The position numbers and the translations under genes were made by a program. From Chlorocebus sabaeus (lineage: Eukaryota > Chordata > Mammalia > Primates > Cercopithecidae): a DNA stretch of 64,000 nucleotides. How positions within the stretch are numbered: position 1 is the first letter of the stretch; every line of letters begins with the position of its first letter. Positions 11,128-22,035 of the stretch are shown here, in pieces. Where the stretch lies: NCBI RefSeq assembly GCF_047675955.1, contig NC_132925.1:71429622-71493621 (forward strand), in the 5' to 3' direction. The notes beneath the pieces are model-generated. The model worked only from the letters and a program-made list of their open reading frames with translations. It had not been told where the DNA came from and ran no database searches.

Positions 11128-11891
11128 AAATATTTTTATTTTAGGTTCAGGGGTACATGTGCAGGTTTGCTATATAGGTAGATTTTGTGTCGCGGGGGTT
11201 TGGTGTACAGATTATTTCATCACTCATGTAGTAAGCGTAGTACCCAATAGTTTTTTGATCACTTTCCTCCCACCCTCTAGACTCAAGTAGGTCCCCTTGT
11301 CTGATGTTCCCTTCTTTCTGTTCATATGTACTCAGTGTTTAGCTCCCACTTATAAGTGAGAACATGCAGTATTTGGTTTTCTGCCTCTGTGTTAGTTTGC
11401 TTAAGATAAAGGTCTCTAACTTCATTCACATTGCTGAAAGGATATGATCTCATTATGTGCAGTAGTATTTCACAGTGTATACTTACATTTTCTTTATCAA
11501 GTTTACTGATGGTCATTTAGGTTGATTCCATGATTTTGCTATTAATAGTTATGTGATAAACATACACATGTATGTGTTTTTATGACAGAATGATTTATAT
11601 TCCTTTAAGTATACATCTAAGAATAGCATTGCTGAGTCTAATGGTAATTCTGTTTTAAGTTCTTTCAGAAATTGCCAAACTGCTTTCCACAGTGGCTAAA
11701 CCAGTTTATATTTCTACTAGCAGTGTATAAGCATTCTCTTTTCTCCACAACCTCACCAGCATCTGTTATTTTTTGACTTTTTAGGAATAGCCATTTTGAT
11801 GGTGTGAGATGCTATTTCATTGTGGTTTTGATTTGCATTTGTCTAAATGATTAGCAATGTTGAACATGTCTTCATATGGTTATTGGTTGTG
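11128..11891 (-). mobile_element. Nested L1 3' end inserted in an older L1
   Basis: A second minus-strand L1 begins with 'tttttattttaggttcaggg' and 'gtacatgtgcaggttt' (3' end) and runs into ORF2 ('gcatttgtctaaatgattag'). It is flanked by the duplicated host sequence 'gttctatttttt/aa' at about 11115-11128 and 11892-11905, which marks the insertion site. It is older than the L1 copies at 7.3 and 35.5 kb, judging by divergence. Confidence 0.78.
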
Positions 11892-12356
11892 TGTTCTATT
11901 TTTAATTTCTTGAACTTCCATACTGCTTTCCATAATGACTCTACCAATTTACATTCCCATAAACACTGTTCAAGAGTTTCCTTTTCTCTATATTCTCATC
12001 AACACTTGTTACCTTTTGACTTTTTGATAACAGCCATTCTAGGAGGTGTAAGGTGATATCACAGTGATTTTGATTTATATCCATGGTGAGTGATGTTGAG
12101 TACCTTTCCCCATATCTGTTGGTCTCCTCCATTTAAATGCATGTCTTCCTTAGGACAATATCTATTCAGGTCCTTTGCCCGATTTTTATTTAAAAAGTTT
12201 TTGTTGTTGTTGCTGTTGAATTGCATGAGTTTCTTATATTTTGAATATTAACTCCTTGTCAAATACATGGTTTGCAAATATTTTCTCTCATTCTGGAGGT
12301 TGCCTTTTCATTTTGTTGACTGTTTGCTGTGCAATAACTTTTTAGTTTGATGTAAT

Positions 12357-12360
12357 CTAT

Positions 12361-12403
<43 letters not shown>

Positions 12404-12407
12404 TTTT
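12357..12407. repeat. (TTTA)n tetranucleotide microsatellite
   Basis: About twelve uninterrupted TTTA units inside the old L1. Confidence 0.95.
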
Positions 12408-13009
12408 TGCATGTGCTTTTGGCCAAAAAATTATTGTCAAAACAAATGCTGTAAAGATTTTCTACTATATTTTCTTCTAGGAGTTTCATGGTTTCAGATC
12501 TTACATTTAGATCTTTAATCCATTTGGAATTGATTTCTATGTACAGAACCAATTTCCTTTTTTTTTCTTTTTGTATGTGAATATGTAGTTTGATAACACC
12601 ATTTATTGAAAAGACCCATGGTTCATTCTTAGTGCCTTTATTGACGATTAGTTTACCATATATGAATGGGTTTACTTCTGTGCTTTCTGTTCTGTTCCAT
12701 TGGTCTGTGTATCTGTTTTACACCTGTAGCTCTGTAATATAATTTGAAATCAGGAAGTTTGATATCTGTTTTTCTTGCTCAAGATTGCTTTAGCTTTCAG
12801 AGTCTTTTGGTGATTCTATGCAAATCACACAAATTTTGTAATAACCTCCTAAAAGATGCATGATTTTGGCTTCAAACCATTACAATAAATATTTTTGTAA
12901 TGGTATAGTCCTAGTTATCAACTATTTATTTTTTTAAAAGTCTGTTATCTTACTAGCATTCATTATTTTTAAAATATTTTTCAAGTACCTACTATGTGCC
13001 TGAACTATA

Positions 13010-13515
13010 CAACATAAAATTCATCATTTAAAGTGAAATTTAGTTGCATTTAGTACATTCACAGTGTTGCAAAACCATCACCACTATCTAGTTTGAGAAC
13101 ATTTTCTTCAGCCCAAAAGGAAAACTTGTACCCTCCAAGCAGTTACTCTCCATTCCTGTCTCCCTATAACCCTGGCAAACATTAATCTACTTCCTGCTTC
13201 AATAGATTTGCTCTTTCAAGATATTCAATACAAATGGAATCATACAATATGAGACCTTTGTGTTTAGCTTCTTTCAGTTAGCATCATGCATTTTAGGTTC
13301 TTCCATGTTATAGCATGTATTAGTACTCAATACTTTTAAGATTGAATAATATTTCATTGCATGGATATACCACATTTTGTTATATTTCATCAGCTGATAG
13401 ACTTTTTTTTTTTTGTTTTTTACCTTTTGGCTATTGTGAATTGTGCTGTTGTGAACATTCTGTAAAAATTTTTGTTTGAACACCTATTTTCAATTCTTCT
13501 GGGTATGGAACTATT
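13010..13515 (-). mobile_element. Old L1 (L1ME-type) 3' end
   Basis: 'gtgttgcaaaaccatcacca', 'aatggaatcatacaatatga' and 'gcatggatataccacatttt' are the usual reverse-complement text of L1ME 3' regions. A T/G-rich indel sits at 13402-13420. Confidence 0.8.
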
Positions 13516-13734
13516 TTTAAACTATGAGAAAGACACAGATGAAATTCTCTGTCTTCAAGATATTTAAATCTAGTAAGGGCAATACAAATATTTATTGAGA
13601 ATAGAAAATGTCACAGCCAGATAGACTAAGACTATTAAGGCAGTCTTTCAGTTAAATATCTCAGAGCTAAACATTTCCAAAATTATAGAAACCAAATAAA
13701 TGAACAAAACAGAGTCATGAAGCTTAGTAGTTTA

Positions 13735-13935
13735 TTATATCTGATTTCAATCCCAGTTCTACCACCTACTAGTTATGTGACCTAAGGCAACTTAATTTCT
13801 CTAAGCTTTGATTTCCTCCCTTGTAAACTGTGAATACTGATAACATACCTTGCATCCCAGGGTTGTTTTGGGGATTAAGCGCGATAACACACATAAAGCA
13901 CAGCAAGAGCTCAATAAATCGTCATTTCTATTATG
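13735..13935 (+). mobile_element. MIR SINE
   Basis: 'caatcccagttctaccacct', 'agttatgtgacctaaggcaa', 'gggttgttttggggattaag' and 'agagctcaataaatcg' follow MIR closely. Confidence 0.9.
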
Positions 13936-14109
13936 TGCACTTCAAAGCAAAATAAGACTTATGACAAAGTAAAAACATATGAAGGGGACCTGGTATAGCT
14001 CTCCAGATCCCCTTATGTTGCTTTATTATTGAAATAATCCACACAGTAAGTAATCCATTTATGTGGTTTGATGAAGCCAGCCTTACTCTCCAGTTGCAGA
14101 AATACACAC

Positions 14110-14517
14110 CTGGACCAGCTTGGTTAATAGAGGACTCAATCACATGGCTAGATTGAAGGTTTCAGGAAAGGGCATGCAACCCAAACTGAACCAGAATCTG
14201 AAGTGAGGGTTCTTATAACAACCCTGGAAGAGAAAGGCTTCTTTGCATCTAAACTATGAGGATGTAACCTGTAGTCCATGACATATGGAGAAAGCCAGTT
14301 TCTGTAAGAATGAGGTCAACACACGTATATAAGTGTTATTGATACACAGTCATATATCTATTAACATTCTCTGAGCCCCTGGACCCAGCTATCCCTGCAA
14401 TTAGATGCAAAAGAGCACTTCAGTTCATGTGTGCATGTATATATGTACTTACATAGTTATTTTGCCAGCTTGACTTGGGGTTTGGTCACTTTTAACGTAA
14501 AAAACCAAGACTAATGC
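14110..14517 (+). mobile_element. ERVL/MaLR-type LTR fragment (MLT-like)
   Basis: Contains 'atggagaaagccagtttctg', 'gaatgaggtcaacacac', 'ctgagcccctggacccagct' and the 3' phrase 'gacttggggtttggtcactt'. These occur in this order in old MLT-type LTRs. The subfamily is uncertain. Confidence 0.55.
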
Positions 14518-15053
14518 AAAATTTAGCCCAGAACCAGGTGAATTAACTTTTTATACAATTCTAAATTAATAAGACCTGAGGACCCTGCCATTTCTCTATC
14601 TCTCAGCACATAATTTTCTTCATAAACTTGATAGGTCAGAGATTATTCATATACAGCCACAGGCTGCCTCTGTCTCTCCTGTTTCCAACTTTATACAAGT
14701 AAAACTCTTTCAAAGTATAAGGTTAACCAGCAGCTAGTATTGAAGATGTGTTCCTGGAGCCTGTAGAAAGCCAATGGTCAACAAATGAGACTGTGGGCAT
14801 TAAAACAAAGCAAAACAACAAATTCACAAGAGTTTCGTTTGAGTAGAGCAAAAAGGCTCTGATAGTCAAGAACTATAGCCTCTAAACTTTGAAGCCAATC
14901 TCTAACATGTCAATAACCATCACCACATGGAGTACAGACTTAACCCATGACAGAACTGGCACTGGATAGATATGCTGGCACAGATCATCCTGGAGGGGCA
15001 GTCTTTGGAAACATAGGCACCAAAATGTATCATTTTATGATCACACATTAAGA
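14518..15053. other. No recognised repeat or gene
   Basis: Unassigned AT-rich sequence. Nothing with structure or coding character was seen. Confidence 0.5.
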
Positions 15054-15065
15054 GTGGTCACAAGC

Positions 15066-15379
15066 GGCTGAGCGTGGTGGCTCACGTCTGTAATCCCAGC
15101 ATTTTGGGAGGCCAAAGCAGGTGGATCAGGAGGTCAGGAGTTCGAGACCAGCCTGACCAACATGGTGAAACCCCATCTCTACTAAAAATACCAAAACAAA
15201 ACAAACAAACAAAAGGAGCCAGGCATGGTGGTGCGTACCTGTAATCCCAGTTACTAAGGAGGCTGAGGCAAAAGAATCCCTTGAACCCGGGAGGCAGAGG
15301 TTGCAGTGAGCCAAGATCATGCTACTGCACTCCAGCCTGGGTGACAGAGTGAGACTCTGTCTCCAAAAAAAAAAAAAAA
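15066..15379 (+). mobile_element. AluS element
   Basis: Full-length Alu starting 'ggctgagcgtggtggctcac', with an expanded A-rich middle linker (CAAA repeats) and a 3' A16 tail. Imperfect 12-bp target duplication: 'gtggtcacaagc' at 15054-15065 and 'gtggccagaagc' at 15380-15391. Confidence 0.92.
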
Positions 15380-15391
15380 AGTGGCCAGAAG

Positions 15392-16769
15392 CAAGACTAT
15401 TTACTTCTCTAAGGAGGCTCGGGAGAGGTAAGGGCACAGATAGAATCACAGTGCTTAGTAACGTCATGGGGTTACTTTTTTTTTCAATTTTGTACATGAC
15501 TTGGAACCATGCTGCCATTTTGTTTTTGCCTTCCTATTTGATTTTATTTCATAACATTTTAAAAAAATCAGTCCTCTTGGTTTACCACTAGTCATCTTTC
15601 TTCTTAGCTTCCATGTCATTGTTCCCTATCATTAAGCTCTAATTTCTAGTTCAACTTCATCTGTTTCTGCTCTTCAGAGAGGCAAGGCCATATACACATT
15701 CATTATACATAAAGAGTTTATTTTTTAAAAAGAATAAAAAAACAAAGAGTATACAGAAATCAGTGTCACTTATGAGTTGATACTCAGGCAAAGAGAATTC
15801 CAAAGGAAACTGCATAATAAAAATGAATAGGTAACACATCTATGCCTCATATTAGTCTGCTGTTTTATGCAAGTCCCTGGAAAATGCTGTAGACAAATTG
15901 TGATAATCCACCAAGGTTGAAATGTTTGTTAACATCTCTCAGAAAACAGCTGAAATGCTTAGACTAGCTTCCCAGCCCAGCAGACACTTTCCCCAGCAAT
16001 TTTAGCTGAAGGGGCTTCAAAGCTGTGTAATAACTACTTTCCCCAAACACAAATCTGAAACTAAACAGGATCATCAAGAAGAAGAGACTGTCCTTCTGAA
16101 ACTGGGATGGCAATTGCTGTGTTCAATAAAAACAGCATCTTACCCAACATCAAAAGCAATTTTATGAAATTGGTAATTTCAACACTCCACACAGCCCAAG
16201 CCAGGCACTGGGGAATGTATTTGTGAGAGCAACACAAAATCCCAGCTGATCACCAACCAGCTGATTCATGAAAACCAGGCATATAGAAAATATAAAATTT
16301 GAGGCTGGCTTTCCAGTTTTGCAAAATGAGAAAAACGCGATCCTAGCCAGTGTCAAAATGTAACATGTTTTTATACCGACAGATTCATAGGCCAACGTTA
16401 ACCAAGCTGAACAGGGCATAGGCCCTTGAAGGTACTATATTAAAAAAAAGTTAGCACGCATGTAATCAATTAGTAGTCTTAGTACCCAGATGCCTCCATT
16501 AAAAATTTCTCCATATTATAAAAAGCTACAGTAAGAATTCAAGGATTTGGAGAGTGTCTGGTTTGTAGACCACCTGCGTCCATATCTTTTTCCTTATGGA
16601 GACTGATAGTAAAGTAAGGCAGCTCTATGTCTTGCTTTAAATGATATAATCCATTTGAAAAGCCTTCATTAATAAAAACAACTCTTAGCATTCATGAGAT
16701 GTTGAAGATTTTTATGCATGTTAGTTAATTATGAATAAATGATACTGAACTGTGCCCTGGGCAGTACTA
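15392..16769. other. No recognised repeat or gene
   Basis: About 1.4 kb without an assignable repeat. Open frames below 90 codons on both strands show no recognisable domain. Confidence 0.5.
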
Positions 16770-17030
16770 ATACCCCAACTAATGCCATTTATTGAGTACT
16801 CACTTTGTGCCCAGCACTGAGCCAAGGATTTATATGAATTAACCCATCTAATCTTCTCAACAAGCCTACGAAGTTAGTATTGCTAGCTCAATTTTACTGA
16901 TAAAAGAATTGAAGCTGAGAGATGTTTCATATTTTGACCAGTTTCATGCTGCTAGCAAGTGGTGATCTAGTGCTTGAACCCAGATTGGTCTAACATCAAA
17001 ACCCATACTTCACTCACGTTGCATCTCCTC
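16770..17030 (-). mobile_element. MIR SINE
   Basis: Reverse-complement MIR: 'tttattgagtactcactttg', 'tgaattaacccatctaatct', 'agcaagtggtgatctagtgc' and 'ttgaacccagattgg'. Confidence 0.85.
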
Positions 17031-17187
17031 AGTTATACAACCATTTTTCTTCCAAGTTTTTATAAAAATGTATTTCTTATAAGTACATTTTTTACTAAAG
17101 TCTGCTAAAACTGTAAGTGTTAGGCCTCAAATTTCTGAAATAGTCTCCCTGTTAATATCCAAATACATCTGAGAAAGAGAGAAATTT

Positions 17188-17549
17188 TGTATTATTCTGT
17201 TCTCATGCTGCTAATAAAGACATACCTGAGACTGATAATTTATAAAGGAAAGAGGTTTAATGAACTCACAGTTCCACATGGCTGCGGAGGCCTCACAATC
17301 ATGATGGAAGGTGAAGGGGAAGCAAGACATGTCTTATATGGTGGCAGGCATGAGAGCTTGTGCAGGGGAACTCTCCTTTATAAAACCATCACATCTTGTA
17401 AGACTTATTCACTATCACTAGAACAGCACAGGAAAGAACCACCCCCATGATTTAATTACTTCCCACTGGGTCCCTCCCACAACAAGCAGGAATTATGGGA
17501 GCTACAATTCAAAATGAGATTTGGGTGGGGACACAGCCAAACCATTTCA
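17188..17549 (-). mobile_element. THE1-type MaLR solo LTR
   Basis: A full-length LTR of about 362 bp in reverse complement: 'tgtattattctgttctcatg' at one end and 'acacagccaaaccatttca' at the other. It holds 'gaggcctcacaatcatgatg' and 'gggtccctcccacaacaagc'. No internal sequence adjoins it. Confidence 0.88.
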
Positions 17550-17579
17550 GCAATCTAATCTATAATCAAGAATTTGGAA

Positions 17580-17760
17580 CTCTCTATTTAAAGATGTCCA
17601 AGCTCTGTTTTGTGGTTTTGGGTTTGTCACATGACATCTCTCAGTCCCTATTTATCTTTTTCAGAGGAGATAATAATTCTTATTTCTCAGAGCCGTAAGG
17701 ATGAAATTAGATAATTCTGAGAGATAAGTGTGATATTGTGTCTACCTGATAATAAGAAAT
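17580..17760 (+). mobile_element. MIR SINE fragment
   Basis: 'gtcacatgacatctctcagt', 'agaggagataataattctta' and 'cgtaaggatgaaattag' align with the MIR core and 3' half. Confidence 0.6.
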
Positions 17761-18499
17761 TTTCAAATTCTGATTTTCTTTCCTTCTGCCATGATCATCC
17801 TTTTTACTTTATGGTGAAAAATGTATATATTCTTTCAAATATCAAGTTCTGATAATGAAATGGCCACATAGATTCTGATAACACAGTGGCTAACAAGCAG
17901 CATGGACAATGCAGGGTTTTGCAGGACAGCAGAAGGTGTGAATTGCAAGCAAAGTTCCAGGTCAACATGGCCAAGACTGACGTGAATATATGATATCTTA
18001 AATGGGAAATACCAGTGAGGCACAGATATGACCAGTGAACCCAGCAATTTCCCAATGGTGCTTATTCTGTCACAGTTCCTCCCTCTCCAGACTTAATTTC
18101 CAAAGATAATTGTCAATGACACAAACCACAGGCAACAGTAAACAGGCATTTAAAACAACTGAAGACACATTTGAGTTTCAAATATGTGACACAAGGAACA
18201 CTTCAAAAATTGGTTTTGTTCAATAATAGTATCAGTAAAAAGGAAATCCAGCATTTTCTATCAGTCTGACAATGTTACTTCCTTGTTTGTCAAGTAAAAA
18301 TAAGAAAATACATAGCTTTAGGGAAACATTTGGGACTTAGGAGCACAGTGAATGCCATGAAGTCCTAACATTTTCTTTAAATTGCCATTTGTTTGAATTC
18401 TCAGACATTCTATTTCAAGTCTGTTTATAAATAGCTAAGATCCAAAAGTGTTTACATCTGCTGCCCTGTAATGAGCCCTTTGTGTAACAGCTTCTCAAT
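17761..18499. other. No recognised repeat or gene
   Basis: Unassigned. Two overlapping minus-strand open frames (17804-18055) lack any family signature. Confidence 0.5.
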
Positions 18500-18715
18500 C
18501 ACAAAGGAGTGATTGAGAATTTGGGATCTGGGTTCGAGTATCTGATTTATCACTAGCAAGATAAGCGACATTGGGCAGATTATCTAACCTCGCTCAAATC
18601 CTAGCTTTCTCACTTAAAAAGGGGGCTTAGAAGAGCCTCTGGGATTCTTATAGAATTATGGGAACTGAATAAGCTTATGGAGAATTGAATACATGCTGGC
18701 TATTATGATTAACAC
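18500..18715 (+). mobile_element. MIR SINE
   Basis: 'gggatctgggttcgagtatc', 'atctaacctcgctcaaatcc' and 'tgctggctattatgatta' follow the MIR order. Confidence 0.7.
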
Positions 18716-18949
18716 AACTGTGGGTCTTAAAATCCTAACTGGTTTACCTCAAAACCCACAGCCATTTCAGCTCCTAGAGGGGAATTTTCTAGTTTGTTCC
18801 AAAGTTTACTCTTGATTTTATAGAAAATGAGACCTAAGTAAAAAGAGGTTAATTGATATGCCTATGTAACATAGCCAGAACACAGACTAAAATAGTTGCA
18901 TAATTAATAGAGTGATAAACATAATCACTATCATGATAGTAGACACAAA

Positions 18950-19180
18950 CATGCACTGAGCATTTATCTCATGCCAGGCACTGCTCTAAAATCTCCACAT
19001 ATGTTGCCTAATTGAATCATCACAACAGTCTGAAATGTAGATACTATTATCACCCTTAGTTTGCAGATGAGAAAAAGATTGAATAACTAGCACAAAAGTC
19101 ACATAATTAGTATTTGGGAGGCTAATTAAACCCAGATCTTGTGGCTTTTAACTCAGGCTCCTAACCACATTGCTGTACAG
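18950..19180 (-). mobile_element. MIR SINE
   Basis: 'ctcatgccaggcactgctct', 'gcctaattgaatcatcacaa', 'agtttgcagatgagaaaaag' and 'taaacccagatcttgtgg' give a nearly complete reverse-complement MIR. Confidence 0.88.
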
Positions 19181-19199
19181 GGAAAGATATGTGTTCAAC

Positions 19200-19325
19200 T
19201 TAATCTTCTACTACAAATGATGACACTGATGTCTTGGTACTGTTAAATAATTATTCTAGGGTCACACATCTAGTAAGGGACAAACAGACACTTTAGTTCA
19301 GACCACTTCTTCTATTGCAATGATT
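19200..19325 (-). mobile_element. Second MIR fragment
   Basis: 'agggtcacacatctagtaag' with 'ttagttcagaccacttc' matches the 5' half of MIR in reverse complement. It lies directly after the preceding MIR. Confidence 0.6.
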
Positions 19326-19329
19326 TCCA

Positions 19330-19690
19330 AACTTCTGGGATTTTTGTGAATAAAGTTAAAGAGCAGGACAGACACACTCTTGACTAGTGTCAGCTTGGAG
19401 CAGATCTGGCAGTAGACCATGATGCCCTTCTGCTGAATACAAACAATTTCATAGAATACCCACCCACATTAGACAAGGTCACTCTGTGACTGTGATAAAG
19501 ACTGACAAAATGAGATAACTTTCTAACCACGTCTGAGCATAGACCATAACACAGACACGAGCTAAACTACAAAAGGGACCAAACCATCCCTTTCTTGCCT
19601 AAAGAGTGACTGTTATTTCTTTGTTAATTACTGCTTTAGCTCCATTTCATTTCTCCCACCTACTTATAAAAATAAGATACCCAGTCTAGA
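19330..19690 (+). other. Unassigned, possible eroded LTR
   Basis: Text such as 'gcctaaagagtgactgttat' and 'cacctacttataaaaataag' (TATA-like) resembles a degraded LTR promoter region. I cannot place it in a family, so this is only a suggestion. Confidence 0.3.
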
Positions 19691-19699
19691 ATTATTTCT

Positions 19700-19849
19700 A
19701 CAAGTTGGTGCAAAAGTAATTGCAGTTTTGCCATTTTAGTGGGGGATGGGCACATGATTTAGGTTTAATTCTTAGCCTCCCAAATATTAATTATGTGACC
19801 TTTGTGTTTTATAGTGTCAACAAATGCAATCACTTTTGCACCAACCGAA
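19700..19849. mobile_element. Mariner miniature element (MADE1/Hsmar1-type ends)
   Basis: The left arm contains 'gttggtgcaaaagtaattgc' and the right arm 'caatcacttttgcaccaacc'. These are the diagnostic inverted ends of Hsmar1-derived MADE1. Normal MADE1 is about 80 bp; here about 85 bp of other sequence separates the arms. MADE1 hairpins are known sources of the mir-548 family, but no mature miRNA can be asserted here. Confidence 0.82.
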
Positions 19850-21452
19850 TATTTTGGTATTCAGGGCAAAACCATGAAACCTCTCCAAATTATGTCACAA
19901 GCCAAATCCCACAACAAATCCTTCCCTACATGCCTTCTGTGACTCTTTGCACTTCCAAGGTGTGCTCCCTCCCTCTCTGTTACAAGCAAGAAATTCAACA
20001 TTTATTGACTACAAGTGTATTCCTAGTATACTTTGGTGCTTTTTGGCTGTAGTGACATAGAATTTTCAAACATATTTTGTTTTATGAGAAGATGTGTATA
20101 TATAAATATTTAAAATTAGCATCTAACATCTATGACCACTGTTGTTAAAAGAAAGTATATTTATTAACAAGGCTATATTTATCAACAAGGCATAGAAAAA
20201 TATATAAACAAACACAATCCACAAACTGCAGTGAATATTAATTTAGCTCTATGAAAAAAAATGTCTATTTTGTCCCTAATTTTCTTAATTCATTTTGGTC
20301 TAGCAAAACCTTTGTCATGGCCTAGCACTGCCAGGAAGAAATCTGGGCTTTGGAAAATTGAAAATCGAAAGCATATACTACAATTTGGAGATGGTGGAGG
20401 CTCTTCAAGAAAAGTACAAAATAAAGTGGGAAAATTGGTATTTATGGAGAATGAAGAAAGAAATGCAATAATTCCTGGAGTCTTGGAGACATAGCTGCCC
20501 TTCTTCTGATATTTCTTTAGGCGCTTTACCAGAGACGCATAGACTATTCCTGATTGCTCTCTGGCTTGCCCTCCCAACACAACATAAAACCCTGGAACAC
20601 AACATAAAACGCTTGTGCAAGTGAGGGTTCCAAGGCTAAAGTTTCATATGTTTCATAGCAAATCTGTCAGTTGCTAGCATTTGGTAACACTGCCTCATGT
20701 CATGCTGCTTCAGAGAATTATTTTTCAAGAAATGAATTCTAATGAATCCCACAGGTTAAAGGAATAAACAATATTTGTATCATTCGGTTCACTATCTGAC
20801 TGTTGGCTATTTGTCCTCCTTCCCTTTCAGTTTAAAACTACCATACACATTTTAGCCTTGAAAAATCATAATTTTGATGGCTGAAATTACAGAGTTACAC
20901 ATACAAGGACAGTCCACTCAAAACCTTTTGGGCAGAGAATTGTCAGTCACTGACCTGTAGTTAACTCAGATGCTGTTGCTTCCTTTCCTCACAAAACTCA
21001 ATGTTTTATTTGGTTTGGTTTGGTTTCTAATTCCCCTTCAGCCTTCCTTTACATTTGCGTTGGCTCCTCTTTCTTGACTCTTCAACCTGTTCCCTAGTTC
21101 TGGTTACGTGAATCCATTCATTTCAGTGAATTTTACACAGCTGGGTAGGTCTGCAGGTGGCAGCTAATGTATTGTACAGGTGGTTGCATAAATCCTGATT
21201 CATTTCAGCTGGAGGAGGTAATGTTCTCCCTGGAATATGTTTAGTTTGCCTGGGTCTAGGGCAGATAGCCCTGGTCATACTGAAACCAGTGTGTAAGGTG
21301 AGATGATATATGGCAAAATCACATTAGGATTTTATGTAAAATTTATTTTTCAAAACATCTTTTAAGATAAGCCATGGCTTATTGACCACAACTGGTCCTG
21401 ATTTTCCTTGGCATAGTGATACTGTGTGCTGTAGTGGGAGTGTCCTGGTACT
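19850..21452. other. No recognised repeat; small open frame inside
   Basis: About 1.6 kb without an assignable repeat. It contains the 77-codon frame annotated separately and the AT-rich segment 20090-20230. Confidence 0.5.
20261..20494 (+). CDS. Hypothetical 77-residue ORF, unproven
   Basis: An ATG-initiated frame in a stretch with no recognised repeat. The first 15 residues (MSILSLIFLIHFGLA) are hydrophobic and resemble a signal peptide or membrane segment. The rest is basic and polar, with 'ARKKSG' and 'NRKH' clusters that look like dibasic sites. The base at position -3 of the start is A, a favourable context. The minus strand of the same region is also open (20290-20580, 96 codons), which argues for low stop density rather than selection. 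No family is recognised, and no splice structure or promoter is evident. It could easily be chance; I list it because nothing else explains the region. Confidence 0.15.
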   Translation: MSILSLIFLIHFGLAKPLSWPSTARKKSGLWKIENRKHILQFGDGGGSSRKVQNKVGKLVFMENEERNAIIPGVLET

Positions 21453-21465
21453 CAGAGAAAGACTT

Positions 21466-21880
21466 GTTTTTCTTTTCTTTTCTTTTTGAGACAGAGTCTT
21501 GCTCTGTCCCCCAGGCTGGAGTGCAGTGGTGTGATCTTTGCTCACTGCAACCTCTGCCTCCAAGGTTCAAGAGATTCTCCTATCTCAGCCTCCCGAGTAG
21601 CTGGGATTACAGGCATACACCACCATGCCTGGCTAATTTTTGTATTTTTAGTAGAAATGGGGTTTCACCCTGTTGGCCAGGCTGGTCTTGAATTCCTGAG
21701 CTCAAGTGATCCACCTGCCTCAGCCTCCCAAAGTGCTGGGATTACAGGCATGAGTGCCTGGCCCCTGACTATTACCATCTTTAAGGGACCTTGTAGCAGC
21801 CAACTCCTGAGCTCAGGCCATCTTCCCACCTTGGCCTCCCAAAGTGCTGGGATTACAGGCATGAGCCACTGTGCCTGGCC
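21466..21880 (-). mobile_element. Compound Alu with a second partial 5' end
   Basis: 21466-21763 is a full Alu on the minus strand with a T-rich tail. A 36-bp non-Alu spacer (21764-21799) follows, then a second Alu 5' part of about 81 bp (21800-21880) in the same orientation. One imperfect 13-bp duplication, 'cagagaaagactt' at 21453-21465 and 'cagggaaagactt' at 21882-21894, encloses the whole complex. It may therefore have entered as one unit. The full Alu lacks about six bases near its own 5' end. Confidence 0.88.
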
Positions 21881-21894
21881 ACAGGGAAAGACTT

Positions 21895-22035
21895 TTAACA
21901 CTTGTCTGAACTTGGTTGGGCAAGACATGTAACTTCTCCAAAATTTGGTCTCCTAATAAAGTGGATACAACTGCACTGACGTCTTAGGATTGTGAGAATT
22001 AACTGACATAATTGAGTCTCTGGCTTCCTTAGGTG
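21895..22035 (+). mobile_element. MIR SINE fragment
   Basis: 'gacatgtaacttctccaaaa', 'gtggatacaactgcactgac' and 'gattgtgagaattaactgac' fit the MIR core. Confidence 0.6.

Larger units (their letters stand above)
10540..12850 (-). mobile_element. Old L1 (L1M-type) 3' end, interrupted by a second L1
   Basis: 10540-11127 and 11892-12850 together form one minus-strand L1: 3' UTR ('gaaattttgtaccct' type text), then ORF2 in reverse complement. Recognisable are 'cctccaggttcatccatgtt', 'gggagtgcagatatctctt' and 'tccatactgctttccataat'. The two halves are collinear in the consensus and are separated by the nested L1 at 11128-11891. The ORF2 frame is destroyed by stops and indels. Confidence 0.82.

Noticed and set aside
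12357..12407. Regular short repeats that could suggest a CRISPR-like array
   Set aside because: It is a plain tetranucleotide microsatellite with no spacers, in a mammalian genome.
21324..21932. Several 60-148 codon frames on both strands
   Set aside because: They are translations of the compound Alu. The protein text is the usual Alu-derived pattern and not a gene.
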